The position numbers were made by a program, and so were the translations under genes. Under the pieces are notes generated by a model. The model saw only the letters and a program-made list of their open reading frames with translations. It did not search any database and was not told where the DNA came from. 64,000 nt of DNA from positions 1,426,001-1,490,000 of the forward strand of contig NZ_CP076456.1 of NCBI RefSeq assembly GCF_018866305.1, given 5' to 3'. The DNA is from Arthrobacter sunyaminii (GTDB lineage Bacteria > Actinomycetota > Actinomycetes > Actinomycetales > Micrococcaceae). Position 1 is the stretch's first letter. Each line of letters begins with the position of its first letter. Shown here piece after piece: positions 48,122 through 62,836 of the stretch.

Positions 48122-49441
48122 GTGACTACCGAAACCCCAGCGGGCCTGAGCGCCCAAAAGAATGATCCGACGTTCGAGAATGTTTGGCAGGAACTGAAGT
48201 GGCGTGGACTGGTCCATGTCTCCACGGATGAGGCCGAACTTGAGAAATTGCTCGCCGGGGAATCGATCACCTATTATTGCGGCTTCGATCCAACGGCGCC
48301 GAGCCTGCACCTGGGAAACCTGGTGCAGCTGCTGACCATGCGCCGCCTGCAGCTGGCCGGTCACCGGCCGCTCGCCCTCGTGGGCGGCTCCACCGGCCTG
48401 GTGGGAGATCCGCGTCCGACGGCGGAACGCACCATGAACACCAAGGAAACCGTCTCGGAATGGGTCGGCTACCTGCAGGGACAGGTGCAGCGCTTCCTCA
48501 GCTTTGAGGGGGACAACGCCGCGCAGATGGTCAACAACCTTGACTGGACCGCGCCTATGAGTGCCATCGACTTCCTCCGTGACATCGGCAAGCACTTCCG
48601 GGTGGGCACCATGATCAAGAAGGAGATTGTCTCCTCGCGCCTGAATTCCGATGAGGGCATCTCCTACGCGGAGTTCAGCTACCAGGTGCTGCAGGGCATG
48701 GACTACCTCCAGCTCTTCCGCGACTACAACTGTGTGCTGGAAACCGGCGGCTCGGACCAGTGGGGCAACCTCACCTCCGGGACCGAACTGGTGCGCAAGG
48801 TCGAGGGCAAGAGTGTCCACGCCCTGGGCACTCCGCTGATTACCAACTCTGACGGCACCAAGTTCGGCAAGAGCGAGGGCAACGCCATCTGGTTGGACGG
48901 CACCATGACCAGCCCGTACGCGATGTACCAGTTCTGGCTGAACACTTCCGACGCCGACGTCGTTGACCGGCTCAAGGTCTTCACCTTCCTCTCCAAGGCG
49001 GAAATTGAGGAGCTGGCCCGCTCTGTGGCGGAGGAACCGCACAAGCGTGCGGCCCAGCGCCGGCTTGCTTACGACGTGACGTCGCTGATTCACGGCGCCG
49101 AAGCAACCGAGAAGGTTATTGCCGCTTCTGCCGCATTGTTTGGGCAGGGTGAAATCACCGAGCTGGATGAAGCAACCCTGACCGCGGCCACGGCGGAACT
49201 GCCGCGGGTAGTGGTGGACCGCAACAGCCTGGGGATTATCGATCTGCTCGTTGCCTCCGGCCTGTCAGCCAGCAACTCGGCCGCGCGCCGGACGGTTGCC
49301 GAAGGCGGAGCATATGTGAACAACCGCAAGGTCACGGACGCGGATGCCGTTATTGACGGGGATGAGCTGCTGCACGGCAAGTACCTGCTGCTGCGCCGCG
49401 GCAAGCGCACCCTGGCAACGGTGGAAGTTAGCGCAGGTTAG
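48122..49441 (+). CDS. tyrS: Tyrosine--tRNA ligase
   Basis: 439-aa class I synthetase. HIGH-like motif is PTAPSLHLGNLV, KMSKS-like motif is KFGKSEGNAIW, with the Tyr-site GGSDQWGNLTSG. The C-terminal S4 RNA-binding domain is at about residues 370-437. The GTG 48122 start has GGAAG only 3 nt upstream. TTG 48113 has a better spaced GAAGAAG and would add three residues, so the true start is uncertain. Follows helD by 13 nt. Confidence 0.95.
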   Translation: MTTETPAGLSAQKNDPTFENVWQELKWRGLVHVSTDEAELEKLLAGESITYYCGFDPTAPSLHLGNLVQLLTMRRLQLAGHRPLALVGGSTGLVGDPRPTAERTMNTKETVSEWVGYLQGQVQRFLSFEGDNAAQMVNNLDWTAPMSAIDFLRDIGKHFRVGTMIKKEIVSSRLNSDEGISYAEFSYQVLQGMDYLQLFRDYNCVLETGGSDQWGNLTSGTELVRKVEGKSVHALGTPLITNSDGTKFGKSEGNAIWLDGTMTSPYAMYQFWLNTSDADVVDRLKVFTFLSKAEIEELARSVAEEPHKRAAQRRLAYDVTSLIHGAEATEKVIAASAALFGQGEITELDEATLTAATAELPRVVVDRNSLGIIDLLVASGLSASNSAARRTVAEGGAYVNNRKVTDADAVIDGDELLHGKYLLLRRGKRTLATVEVSAG

Positions 49442-49514
49442 GGGAGCTCATCCTGCCGATCAGGTGGAGGCCGGCTTTCGGCTCCGCACGCCTTGGAAAT
49501 CCAGGGGCGTGAGG

Positions 49515-49534
49515 AGGCCGGGGGCCGGCCTTTT
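49515..49534 (+). terminator. Intrinsic terminator after tyrS
   Basis: AGGCCGG-GGG-CCGGCCT followed by TTTTCCC: a 7-bp GC stem with a 3-nt loop and a short U run, 73 nt after the tyrS stop. Confidence 0.8.
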
Positions 49535-49586
49535 CCCTTGCGTGCAGGGTGCCTGTCCGGGGTGCAGCAGATCACACGCTGCCGGC

Positions 49587-49615
49587 TTGCACCCATGCCG
49601 GAGGGTGTGTAAAGT
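49587..49615 (+). promoter_or_regulatory. rRNA operon promoter candidate P1
   Basis: TTGCAC (49587-49592), 17-nt spacer, TAAAGT (49610-49615): a good vegetative sigma promoter, about 430 nt upstream of the mature 16S 5' end. Confidence 0.7.
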
Positions 49616-49771
49616 TTAGTGAGTTGCCCCGGTGAGTGCCTGGCGGACATGCTCCGCTGGCAAGGCTCCCGGATCCGGCAACAGCCCAAAAACACAGCAG
49701 CGGATTTCATCCGAGTGCTTTGTGGCGGGTTCAAACGGTTGTTTCAGCTAATTACCGCAAATACCGCGGAA

Positions 49772-49800
49772 TTGCTAAAACGGTCCGGATGAAATAGAAT
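49772..49800 (+). promoter_or_regulatory. rRNA operon promoter candidate P2
   Basis: TTGCTA (49772-49777), 17-nt spacer, TAGAAT (49795-49800), followed by the AT-rich rrn leader. A second promoter in tandem with P1 is usual for growth-rate-controlled rrn operons. The rest of 49535-50042 shows no gene. Confidence 0.75.
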
Positions 49801-49866
49801 AAAGAAACACTGCAGCGAAGAGAAAAGAAAAACATTCTTTGTTTTTCCGAGTATTTCGGATGCATC

Positions 49867-49896
49867 TGTTGTTTGAGAACTCAATAGTGTGCCAAG
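49867..49896 (+). promoter_or_regulatory. rrn leader boxA-like element and 5' strand of 16S processing stem
   Basis: TGTTGTTTGAGAACT (49867-49881), identical to the copy in the 16S-23S spacer at 51945-51959; mycobacterial rrn leaders have the same antitermination-type motif. Bases 49880-49896 can pair with 51786-51802 (17 pairs, three G-U), enclosing the whole 16S gene as an RNase III-type stem. Confidence 0.7.
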
Positions 49897-50042
49897 TTTA
49901 TTGATACCAATTATTTTAATTGGTTGAACTGGTTGTTTCCGCCCACCCCGTGGGTTGGGAGCAGCTTTTTTAGCTGGTTTCGAATTTAGTGCAGGACTGT
50001 GCAGCCAATTTTCCTTGGCTCCGGTCTTGTGTCTGTAACACA

Positions 50043-55237
<5,195 letters not shown>

Positions 55238-55304
55238 CACACCACAGTCTGGGCAGGAAACGACTTCAAACGTTCCCGCCAAAGAAGGATTGTGTTGATC
55301 ATGC

Positions 55305-55327
55305 TGCTTGCGTCCACTATGTGGTTC
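55305..55327 (+). promoter_or_regulatory. 3' strand of the 23S processing stem
   Basis: TGCTTGCGTCCACTATGTGGTTC pairs with 51955-51977 over 23 positions with two G-U pairs and no mismatches. The stem bounds the 23S gene as in other rrn operons. The remainder of the 23S-5S spacer (55238-55535) contains a partial boxA-like copy TGTTGTTTGAG (55458-55468) and no gene. Confidence 0.75.
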
Positions 55328-55535
55328 CCGGATAACAAACCCGTGTGTGGTTTGTCACCGTGGAACCGGTATTCGATCACCTGTGATGGGTGGTGGGATG
55401 CCGTAGAATTAAGGAAGTGTTCATTCTTACGCGTGGATACTTTTTCATGACAGGCACTGTTGTTTGAGTGTTTGGTTGTGACCCATTGTTTTCCCCTCCA
55501 CCAGGAGCAGTTTGGCTGGTGGTGTGGGTGGTAGG

Positions 55536-55653
55536 GTTACGGCGGTCATAGCGTGGGGGAAACGCCCGGTCCCATTCCGAACCCGGAAGCTAAGACCCAC
55601 TGCGCCGATGGTACTGCATCCGGGAGGGTGTGGGAGAGTAGGTCACCGCCGGA
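55536..55653 (+). rRNA. rrf: 5S ribosomal RNA
   Basis: About 118 nt from GTTACGGCGGTCATAGCGTG to GGTCACCGCCGGAC, with the internal CCCGGTCCCATTCCGAACCC block typical of 5S. The 5' and 3' ends pair (GGCGGT / ACCGCC). Confidence 0.96.
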
Positions 55654-55671
55654 CAATATTTCGGTTGAGAG

Positions 55672-55710
55672 GTTGAGGCCCGTACATTTTGGTACGGGCC
55701 TCAACTGTTT
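55672..55710 (+). terminator. Intrinsic terminator of the rRNA operon
   Basis: Perfect 14-bp stem GTTGAGGCCCGTAC / GTACGGGCCTCAAC with an ATTTTG loop, followed by TGTTT, 19 nt after 5S. Confidence 0.9.
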
Positions 55711-55945
55711 AACAGGCCCCGCGTGGGCCCAGATCGCTGCTGTCGTGGGCCGGGAGGTGGGAAGACTCACCTATTCCCTGCAGCGCTTCACGGTAAGGGA
55801 TGTCCATCCCGGAACGTACCTGGACTAGAATCAGACTGTGCCTCTTTAGGCCCCCAAACTTTCTAACCGACTTTTATATATCCATAGTGACGAGCGACTG
55901 CAGTAAATTCCGTTGGTCGGCTCACGACGAGAGGAACTCACGAGC

Positions 55946-57922
55946 ATGTCAGAGCAAAATAACAGGGATCAGCGCGGCGCCGGAAGCAACGCCGCCCACA
56001 GCAGCAGCTCGTCAGATAAGCGGGATGACCGCGGACGTCCCGCCACCAACGACCGGAATGCTCCTAAGCGTTTCGAAGACCGCAAGCCGTCCTTCGGCGG
56101 CAGGCCTGCGCGTGACGGTGAGCGGAAGTCCTTTGGTGATCGCGGCGCGTCCTCAGAACGCAAGCCTTACTCAAAGGATCGCAAGCCGTCCTTCGGGGAC
56201 CGCCCTGCCCGCGGTGACGACGATCGACGTCCGGCACGCGATAACGACCGTAAGCCGGCATTCGGGGACCGCGGCGACCGTAAGCCGTCCTTCGGCGACC
56301 GTCCTGCCCGTGGCGGAGATGACCGCCGTCCGGCACGCGATAACGACCGTAAGCCGGCATTCGGGGACCGCGGCGACCGTAAGCCGTCCTTCGGCGACCG
56401 TCCTGCCCGTGGCGGAGATGACCGCCGTCCGGCTCGCGACAACGACCGTAAGCCGTCCTTCGGTGACCGCGGTGATCGCAAGCCGTCGTTCGGTGGTGAC
56501 GATCGTCGTCCGCCGCGTGATGGTGAGCGCAAGTCCTTCGGTGACCGTGGCGACCGTAAGCCTTCGTTCGGTGACCGTCCTGCCCGCGGCGGAGATGACC
56601 GCCGTCCGGCTCGCGACAACGACCGTAAGCCGTCCTTCGGGGACCGCGGTGACCGTAAGCCGTCGTTCGGTGGTGACGATCGTCGTCCGCCGCGTGATGG
56701 TGAGCGCAAGTCCTTCGGTGACCGTGGCGACCGTAAGCCTTCGTTCGGTGACCGCCCGGCCCGTGGCGGAGATGACCGTCGTCCGGCACGCGACAACGAT
56801 CGTAAGCCGTCGTTCGGCGACCGTGGCGACCGTAAGCCGTCCTTCTCGAAGGACCGGCCGGCCCGGGGCGAGGATGCACTGGTTGTTGAGCACAAGCACA
56901 ACGCCCGCGACCTGCGCAGCGCCAACCGCCCCGACCGTGAGCGTTCCCCCGAGATCGATGACGATGTCACAGGACAGGAACTGGACAAGGTCACCCGCGC
57001 CCAGCTGCGTGTCCTGGAAGAAGTCAACGGCGAGTGGGTCTCCAAGCACCTGGTCATGGCCGGCCGCCTGATCGACATCGACCCTGAGCTGGCCTTCCAG
57101 CATGCGCTGGCTGCCAGCCGCCGCGGCGGACGCATGGCGGCAGTCCGTGAGGCAGTAGCCCTCACGGCGTACGCTTCGGAGAACTTTGCGGAAGCCCTGC
57201 GCGAATTCCGGACCTACCGCCGCATCAGTGGCTCCAATGCCTACCTGGCCATGATGGCCGACTGCGAACGCGGCCTCGGCCGTGCGGACCGCGCCCTGGA
57301 CATTGCACGTTCGGACGAGGCGAAGGAACTGGACACAGCAGGCCAGGTGGACATGGCCATCGTGGCATCGGGTGCACGGATGGACATGGAGCAGTACGAC
57401 GCGGCCGTGACCGCACTGGAAATCCCGCAGCTGGACAAGAACCGTGCGTTCTCCTTCAGCCCCCGCCTCTTCCGTGCCTATGCTGACGCCCTCGAGCTGG
57501 CAGACCGCAACGAAGAAGCCGAGCAGTGGCGCAACCGTGCGCTGCTGGCCGAAAAGGCACTGGGTATCGGGGAGTTCGCTGAGCCGGACATCTACGACCT
57601 CGACGACGAAGAGGAAAAGCCGGAGAAGCCGCGCCGCGGCCGCGAGGACCGTGAAAGCCGCGACGATCACCGCGGTGCTGAGCGTTCGGACACCCCCTTC
57701 GCTGCTCCGGTTGAAACCGAGCCGGCAGATGCCAACGGCGACCTGGACCTGACGGACGACGTCGACACGTTGCCTTCCGATGACCAGGAAGGCGTGATCG
57801 GCGTCCTCGAAGCTGAGGAAGAGGACGACGACAACACCGTCGAACAGCACGACGACGGCAATGACAACGAGGAATTCTCCGCCGACGCACCTGCCGGTGA
57901 CGTCGACGAGGACCGCTCGTAA
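55946..57922 (+). CDS. Repeat-rich disordered protein with C-terminal TPR-like domain
   Basis: 658-aa protein in three parts. Residues 1 to about 310 are disordered and charged; from residue 107 (56264) comes a 33-aa unit A (GDRGDRKPSFGDRPARGGDD...) and a 26-aa unit B (GDRGDRKPSFGGDDRRPPRD...) in the order A-A-B-A-B-A plus a partial copy, to 56845. Residues about 330-540 are alpha-helical, TPR-like (EEVNGEWVSKHLVMAGRLID, SEDFAEALREF-type pattern), and the last ~110 are acidic. Same genomic position as TPR protein Rv1691. RNA or ribosome association is only a guess from the Arg/Gly/Asp-rich tail and the rRNA neighbour. ATG 55946 has GAGAGGA upstream. Confidence 0.85.
   Translation: MSEQNNRDQRGAGSNAAHSSSSSDKRDDRGRPATNDRNAPKRFEDRKPSFGGRPARDGERKSFGDRGASSERKPYSKDRKPSFGDRPARGDDDRRPARDNDRKPAFGDRGDRKPSFGDRPARGGDDRRPARDNDRKPAFGDRGDRKPSFGDRPARGGDDRRPARDNDRKPSFGDRGDRKPSFGGDDRRPPRDGERKSFGDRGDRKPSFGDRPARGGDDRRPARDNDRKPSFGDRGDRKPSFGGDDRRPPRDGERKSFGDRGDRKPSFGDRPARGGDDRRPARDNDRKPSFGDRGDRKPSFSKDRPARGEDALVVEHKHNARDLRSANRPDRERSPEIDDDVTGQELDKVTRAQLRVLEEVNGEWVSKHLVMAGRLIDIDPELAFQHALAASRRGGRMAAVREAVALTAYASENFAEALREFRTYRRISGSNAYLAMMADCERGLGRADRALDIARSDEAKELDTAGQVDMAIVASGARMDMEQYDAAVTALEIPQLDKNRAFSFSPRLFRAYADALELADRNEEAEQWRNRALLAEKALGIGEFAEPDIYDLDDEEEKPEKPRRGREDRESRDDHRGAERSDTPFAAPVETEPADANGDLDLTDDVDTLPSDDQEGVIGVLEAEEEDDDNTVEQHDDGNDNEEFSADAPAGDVDEDRS
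56264..56845. repeat. In-frame coding tandem repeat array A-A-B-A-B-A-a
   Basis: 99-bp A units at 56264-56362, 56363-56461, 56540-56638 and 56717-56815; 78-bp B units at 56462-56539 and 56639-56716; a 30-bp partial copy at 56816-56845. All unit lengths are multiples of three, so copy-number changes keep the frame. Confidence 0.93.
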
Positions 57923-57926
57923 CACC

Positions 57927-58925
57927 ATGGCGGACAATTCGCTGATTGCCGGATACGACGCCGTCCTCTCGGACTTGGACGGCGTCGTCTACGCGGGTCC
58001 GCATGCCATTGAAGGGGCCGTCGAGGCGCTGCAGCGTCTCGACGGCGTGGGTGTGCAGCTCGCCTACGTCACCAACAATGCCTCGCGTTCCTCCGAAACC
58101 GTGGCCGCGCATCTGCGCGAGCTGGGGGCGCCGGCAACAGCGGAGACCGTGTTCGGCTCCGCGCAGGCCGGTGCGGAGCTGCTGGCAGCTTCCGTTCCGG
58201 CCGGCGCAACGGTCCTGGTAACCGGAAGCGCCTGGCTTGCCGAGCAGGTGCGCGAACAGGGTCTGGTCCCGGTGCTTTCCGCTGATGACCGCCCCGACGC
58301 CGTCATCCAGGGCTTTGATCCCGCACTTGGCTGGAAAGATCTCGCGGAGGCGGCCTTCGCCGTCGGCCGCGGCGCTGTCTGGGTTGCCACCAACACTGAT
58401 ATGTCCATTCCGCAGGCCCGGGGGATCGCTCCCGGCAACGGAACCCTCGTGGCCGCCGTCGCTGCAGCAACGGGCAGGACCCCCCTGGTGGCGGGAAAGC
58501 CCGAGGCTCCGCTGTTCCTGACAGCGGCACGCCACCTGAATGCCAAGGCGCCTTTGGTGGTTGGCGACCGGCTGGACACTGACATCTTGGGCGGCAACAA
58601 CGCCGGATTCGCGACGGCAATGGTGCTTACCGGCGTTGACACACCTCAGACGGCGCTGGCAGCCCGCACGCAGGAGAGGCCGACGTATCTGGTCGAAAAC
58701 CTCGACGCGCTCTACCGGCCGTACCCCGAGATTGAAACGGCCGACGGCGTTAGCCGCTGCGGTACTGCCGTTGCCAGAGTCAACGGGAACACCGTGGAAA
58801 TCACGGGCGACAGCACCGATTTGGATAGCTGGCGTGCAGCCTGCGCCGCATGGTGGAACGCCCGTCCTCACGAGGAGAATGCGACTGCTCCGGTGCTCAG
58901 CTGGACTGTCACTGCCGGCGGATAG
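57927..58925 (+). CDS. HAD-IIA family phosphatase
   Basis: 332-aa HAD hydrolase. Motif I is AVLSDLDGVVYAG (catalytic DXD), motif II VTNNAS, and motif III/IV KPEAPLF and GDRLDTDILGGNNAGF. Equivalent to Rv1692, described as a glycerol 3-phosphate phosphatase, but substrate is not certain from sequence. A C-terminal ~60-residue domain follows the HAD core. ATG 57927 is 5 nt after the preceding stop. Confidence 0.88.
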   Translation: MADNSLIAGYDAVLSDLDGVVYAGPHAIEGAVEALQRLDGVGVQLAYVTNNASRSSETVAAHLRELGAPATAETVFGSAQAGAELLAASVPAGATVLVTGSAWLAEQVREQGLVPVLSADDRPDAVIQGFDPALGWKDLAEAAFAVGRGAVWVATNTDMSIPQARGIAPGNGTLVAAVAAATGRTPLVAGKPEAPLFLTAARHLNAKAPLVVGDRLDTDILGGNNAGFATAMVLTGVDTPQTALAARTQERPTYLVENLDALYRPYPEIETADGVSRCGTAVARVNGNTVEITGDSTDLDSWRAACAAWWNARPHEENATAPVLSWTVTAGG

Positions 58926-58966
58926 GCTGGATTCGAAACGTTGGACAAGGGATGGGCAAACGCCGG

Positions 58967-59188
58967 ATGGATGACAGCCAGATGGAGAACACAAGGACAG
59001 AGTCGGCGGGTGCCGCCGGCTCCTGGCCTTCCGTTTTGGTGACCACGCAGGATCCGGCGGTTGATGCCGCCCTGGCAGCTGTTAGGGACGTCCCGGCAAT
59101 GCCCACCACCGAACACCTTGCCGTGTATACAGCGCTTCACGACGGTCTCCTGGCCCAGCTGAACGCCGATCTTTCAGAGGAGCGCTAG
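58967..59188 (+). CDS. Small conserved actinobacterial protein (Rv1693-like)
   Basis: 73-aa protein with [20 protein letters not shown] and EHLAVYTALHDGLLAQLNAD, amphipathic helices ending in an acidic tail. It fills the HAD phosphatase-tlyA gap as Rv1693 does in M. tuberculosis. Function unknown. ATG 58967 is one of three close start choices (58952, 58967, 58982). Confidence 0.7.
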   Translation: MDDSQMENTRTESAGAAGSWPSVLVTTQDPAVDAALAAVRDVPAMPTTEHLAVYTALHDGLLAQLNADLSEER

Positions 59189-59191
59189 AAC

Positions 59192-60070
59192 GTGGCAAGA
59201 CTTGACCAGGAACTGGTAACCAGGGGATTGGCACGTTCCCGGACCCACGCCGCCAAACTCATTGCTGCCGGCCGGGTTTCCCGGGCGGGCGCCGTTCTCG
59301 GCAAGGCGTCGGCTTCCGTCTCAGATGAGGACACCCTGTCAGTGCTCGACGACGGCGTCCCAGACTATGTCAGTCGCGCCGGACACAAACTCGCAGGCGC
59401 GCTTGTCGCTTTCCCGCAGGTGCAGCCCGCGGGACTTCGCTGCCTGGACGCCGGTGCTTCGACAGGTGGTTTCACTGATGTCCTGCTGCGGGGAGGCGCA
59501 GCTCGCGTGGTGGCCGTCGACGTCGGGCACGATCAGCTGGTGGAGGTGCTGCGCCGGGACCCGCGCGTTGATGTGCATGAAGGCATGAATGTGCGGTACC
59601 TGGATCCGGAGGACATCGGGGGACCGGTGGACCTGACGGTGGCCGACCTCTCCTTTATCTCCCTGACCATGGTGGTGCCTGCCCTGGCGAAAGCGACGCG
59701 CCCGGGAGGAAACCTGCTGCTGATGGTCAAGCCGCAGTTTGAAGTGGGCCGTGAGAAGCTGGAGAAGGCGGGGGTTGTTCTCGACCCCCAGAAGCACCGA
59801 ATGGCAGTGGCACGGGTGGTGGAGTCTGCCCTGACGGCGAACCTCCGTATTGGCGGCCTGGCGCCCAGCCCGCTGCCTGGCCAGAACGGCAACGTTGAGT
59901 TTTTCCTGTGGCTGCAGGTGCCAGCACCTGGAACATCGGTTGCGGAGCCGCCCGCGAATGCACAGGGAACCGCCCGGCGTTTGGTGGATGAGGCCTTTGA
60001 CAGGTTTGATGGAGCCGGAAGTAAGCCGGCTGATCGGTTTGCAGACGGGGAACGCCCCGCCGAAGACTGA
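59192..60070 (+). CDS. tlyA: TlyA-type 16S/23S rRNA 2'-O-methyltransferase
   Basis: 292-aa enzyme with an N-terminal S4 domain (ARLDQELVTRGLARSRTHAA) and an FtsJ-like methyltransferase domain: LDAGASTGGFTDVLL SAM-binding motif, and DLTVADLSFISLT. The family 2'-O-methylates ribosomal RNA and in mycobacteria sets capreomycin sensitivity. GTG start at 59192, 3 nt after the small gene. A short Ala/Gly C-terminal tail extends it beyond ~270 aa. Confidence 0.93.
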   Translation: MARLDQELVTRGLARSRTHAAKLIAAGRVSRAGAVLGKASASVSDEDTLSVLDDGVPDYVSRAGHKLAGALVAFPQVQPAGLRCLDAGASTGGFTDVLLRGGAARVVAVDVGHDQLVEVLRRDPRVDVHEGMNVRYLDPEDIGGPVDLTVADLSFISLTMVVPALAKATRPGGNLLLMVKPQFEVGREKLEKAGVVLDPQKHRMAVARVVESALTANLRIGGLAPSPLPGQNGNVEFFLWLQVPAPGTSVAEPPANAQGTARRLVDEAFDRFDGAGSKPADRFADGERPAED

Positions 60071-60117
60071 CGGAATTCCAATCAGCTCCCTCGGGGGCGG
60101 AACAGGACGATACGCAC

Positions 60118-61089
60118 ATGAGCAGACGGATACTCGTGCTGGCCCATACCGGCCGGCAGGCTGCCATGGCTGCCGCCCAGGAAGCGTGCACCCAGCTCCA
60201 CACTTCCGGATTGATTCCGGTCATGCGGCGCAAGGACCTGGAAGATATCCAGTCGGTTTACGGCGTCCTGACCGCACCCACTGAAATCCTCGACGAAGAC
60301 GTTGCCCTTGACGGTGTGGATCTGGGCATGGTCCTGGGAGGGGACGGCACCATCCTGCGTGCCGCAGAACTGGTTCGCGATACGAACGTCCCGCTGCTGG
60401 GCGTGAACCTGGGCCACGTGGGCTTCCTGGCCGAAAGCGAACGCGCCGATCTTGCACAGACCGTGCACTGGGTGGTCGAGCGGGCCTACACCGTTGAAGA
60501 GCGGATGACCATCGACGTCAAAGTCTGGTTCGAGAATCAGCTGATTGCCCACACCTGGGCGCTGAACGAGGCCGCCATAGAAAAGGCCGACCGGCAGCGG
60601 ATGCTCGAGGTAGTGGTGGAGGTCGATGCCCGACCCATCAGCTCCTTTGGCTGCGACGGTGTGGTCCTGGCTACTCCCACGGGCTCCACAGCATATTCCT
60701 TCTCCGCCGGCGGCCCCGTGGTGTGGCCCGAGGTGGAAGCGCTCCTGATCGCGCCCATCAGCGCACATGCACTGTTTTCCCGGCCGCTCGTAGTCGCCCC
60801 TGCGTCCATTCTTGCCGTGGAGGTCCTGACCCGCACAGATGCTGCGGGAGTGCTCTGGTGCGACGGCCGGCGCAGCGTGGAACTGCCGCCGGGAGCGCGG
60901 GTGGAAGTGACCCGCTCCGCCATTCCGGTGCGGCTTGCCCGTACCCACTCAACACCGTTCTCGGAACGCCTGGTGCGCAAGTTCCAGCTTCCCACCCAAG
61001 GCTGGCGCGGCCCGGTCGGCAGCCCGGGGGACCTTTCGGACAGCGTGGAAATTTCACGGCACACGGCAGACAGCGGAGGACCGGCATGA
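60118..61089 (+). CDS. nadK: NAD kinase
   Basis: 323-aa ATP-NAD kinase making NADP. GGDG motif in MVLGGDGTILRAAELV, the substrate region SSFGCDGVVLATPTGST and AYSFSAGGPVVWP. Its stop overlaps the recN ATG by 4 nt (ATGA). Called ppnK in mycobacteria. Confidence 0.96.
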   Translation: MSRRILVLAHTGRQAAMAAAQEACTQLHTSGLIPVMRRKDLEDIQSVYGVLTAPTEILDEDVALDGVDLGMVLGGDGTILRAAELVRDTNVPLLGVNLGHVGFLAESERADLAQTVHWVVERAYTVEERMTIDVKVWFENQLIAHTWALNEAAIEKADRQRMLEVVVEVDARPISSFGCDGVVLATPTGSTAYSFSAGGPVVWPEVEALLIAPISAHALFSRPLVVAPASILAVEVLTRTDAAGVLWCDGRRSVELPPGARVEVTRSAIPVRLARTHSTPFSERLVRKFQLPTQGWRGPVGSPGDLSDSVEISRHTADSGGPA

Positions 61090-62813
61090 TTGAAGAAATC
61101 CGAATCCGGGACCTCGGCGTCATCACGGACGCCACGCTGGAACTAGGGCCGGGATTCACCGTGGTCACAGGCGAAACCGGTGCCGGTAAGACCATGGTCA
61201 TTACGGCCCTGGGGATGCTGCTGGGTGCACGGACCGACGCCGGAGCCGTGCGCACCGGAGCAAAGGCTGCCCTTGCGGAAGCTGTGGTCCGGCTTCCGCC
61301 GGAAAATGCCGCCGTCACCCGGGCGGAGGAGGCAGGCGCTGAACTGGAAACGTACGACGGCGTCACCGAGCTGATGCTCGCCCGAACCGTCAACGCGGCG
61401 GGCCGCAGCCGTGCACACGTAGGAGGACGGTCCGCTCCGGTGGGCGTCCTTGCCGAAGTGGGCCAGCATCTGGTGGCGGTGCACGGGCAGTCGGACCAGC
61501 TCCGGCTCAAGAGCACAGCGGCCCAGCGGGAGGCACTCGACAAGTACGCCGGTCCGGTGCTGGCGTCCCTGCTGTCGTCCTACCAGGCGGATTACACGCG
61601 CTGGCGCGCTGCGGTCACCGAATTGGCCGATCTGCGCAACCAGGCCCGTGAGCGCCTGCGGGAAGCGGAGTACCTTTCGGCTTCACTGGAGGAAATCGAT
61701 GCCCTGGAACTGCTGCCGGGGGAAGACGAAACCCTGAAGGCCGAGGCAACCCGGCTCAACAACTTTGAAGAGCTGCGCACCGCCGCCGTGGGTGCACATC
61801 AGGCTCTGATCGCCGGTGACTTCTCCGACGGGTCCGATGCCACCTCCCTCGTGGATGCAGCGAAACGCCAGCTTGAGCTGGCCGGCGAACACGACCCGGC
61901 ACTGGCGGACTCAGCCAAACGGCTGGCCGAGGTTGGCTACATCCTGACCGACATAGCCGCTGAGCTGGCCAGCTACAGTGCCTCCCTGGACGGGGAAGGC
62001 CCGGAACGGCTGGCTGAAGTGGAAACCCGCCGGGCTGAAATCTCCGCGCTGCTCCGCAAATTTGCTCCGTCCGTGGACGAAGTCCTGGAATGGGCCGAGA
62101 CCAGCCGTGCCCGGTTGGCGGAGCTTGGCGACGACGGCAGCCGGATCGAAGCGCTGGAAGCGGAAATCACCGATCTGCAGGCCGGACTCACGTCAGCGGC
62201 AGCTGACCTGACCAAGCTGCGGACCGAAGCCGCTGCTGACCTGGCACAGCGGGTCAGCGACGAGCTGTCCGCCCTGGCCATGGCCGATGCCAACCTGGTC
62301 ATCGAGGTCACTGCGGTGGATGAGCTGAGTATGCACGGGGCGGACAGCATCTCCTTCCTCCTGCAGCCGCATCCCGGTGCCCCGGCCCGGCCGCTGGGCA
62401 AGGGCGCCTCCGGCGGTGAGCTCTCCCGCGTCATGCTGGCCATCGAAGTGGTGCTGGCCGAAGTGGACCCCGTTCCCACCTTCATTTTCGATGAAGTGGA
62501 CTCCGGGGTCGGCGGAAAGGCGGCTGTCGAAATCGGGCGCCGGCTGGCCATGCTCGCGAAGCACGTGCAGGTGATTGTGGTCACCCACCTTCCGCAGGTG
62601 GCCGCGTTTGCCGACCATCACATCCGCGTGATTAAGATGTCCGCAATGGGGGAAGATGGAACAGGCGTAACCGCCAGTGACGTTACCGTTCTGGACGATG
62701 CAGAGCGGATCAAGGAACTTGCCAGGATGCTTGCAGGCCAGGAGGACTCCGAGTCCGCCCGGGCACACGCCGTCGAACTCCTGGCAGCGGCGGGACATCC
62801 GCCGCGTCAGTAG
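61086..62813 (+). CDS. recN: DNA repair protein RecN
   Basis: 575-aa SMC-like ATPase of double-strand break repair. Walker [13 protein letters not shown] is near the N-terminus, a coiled-coil fills the middle, and the C-terminal ABC signature [15 protein letters not shown] and Walker [16 protein letters not shown] follow. The start at 61086 overlaps nadK; the longer open frame upstream lies inside nadK. No separate SOS box is visible in front of it. Confidence 0.96.
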   Translation: MIEEIRIRDLGVITDATLELGPGFTVVTGETGAGKTMVITALGMLLGARTDAGAVRTGAKAALAEAVVRLPPENAAVTRAEEAGAELETYDGVTELMLARTVNAAGRSRAHVGGRSAPVGVLAEVGQHLVAVHGQSDQLRLKSTAAQREALDKYAGPVLASLLSSYQADYTRWRAAVTELADLRNQARERLREAEYLSASLEEIDALELLPGEDETLKAEATRLNNFEELRTAAVGAHQALIAGDFSDGSDATSLVDAAKRQLELAGEHDPALADSAKRLAEVGYILTDIAAELASYSASLDGEGPERLAEVETRRAEISALLRKFAPSVDEVLEWAETSRARLAELGDDGSRIEALEAEITDLQAGLTSAAADLTKLRTEAAADLAQRVSDELSALAMADANLVIEVTAVDELSMHGADSISFLLQPHPGAPARPLGKGASGGELSRVMLAIEVVLAEVDPVPTFIFDEVDSGVGGKAAVEIGRRLAMLAKHVQVIVVTHLPQVAAFADHHIRVIKMSAMGEDGTGVTASDVTVLDDAERIKELARMLAGQEDSESARAHAVELLAAAGHPPRQ

Positions 62814-62836
62814 TCCAGTGCCGCAGGAAGAATTCC

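Noticed and set aside
55800..57071. 423-codon plus-strand frame and long minus-strand frames over the repeat array
   Set aside because: They arise because the repeat units are multiples of three and keep all frames open; the Arg/Asp/Gly frame continues into a TPR-like domain.
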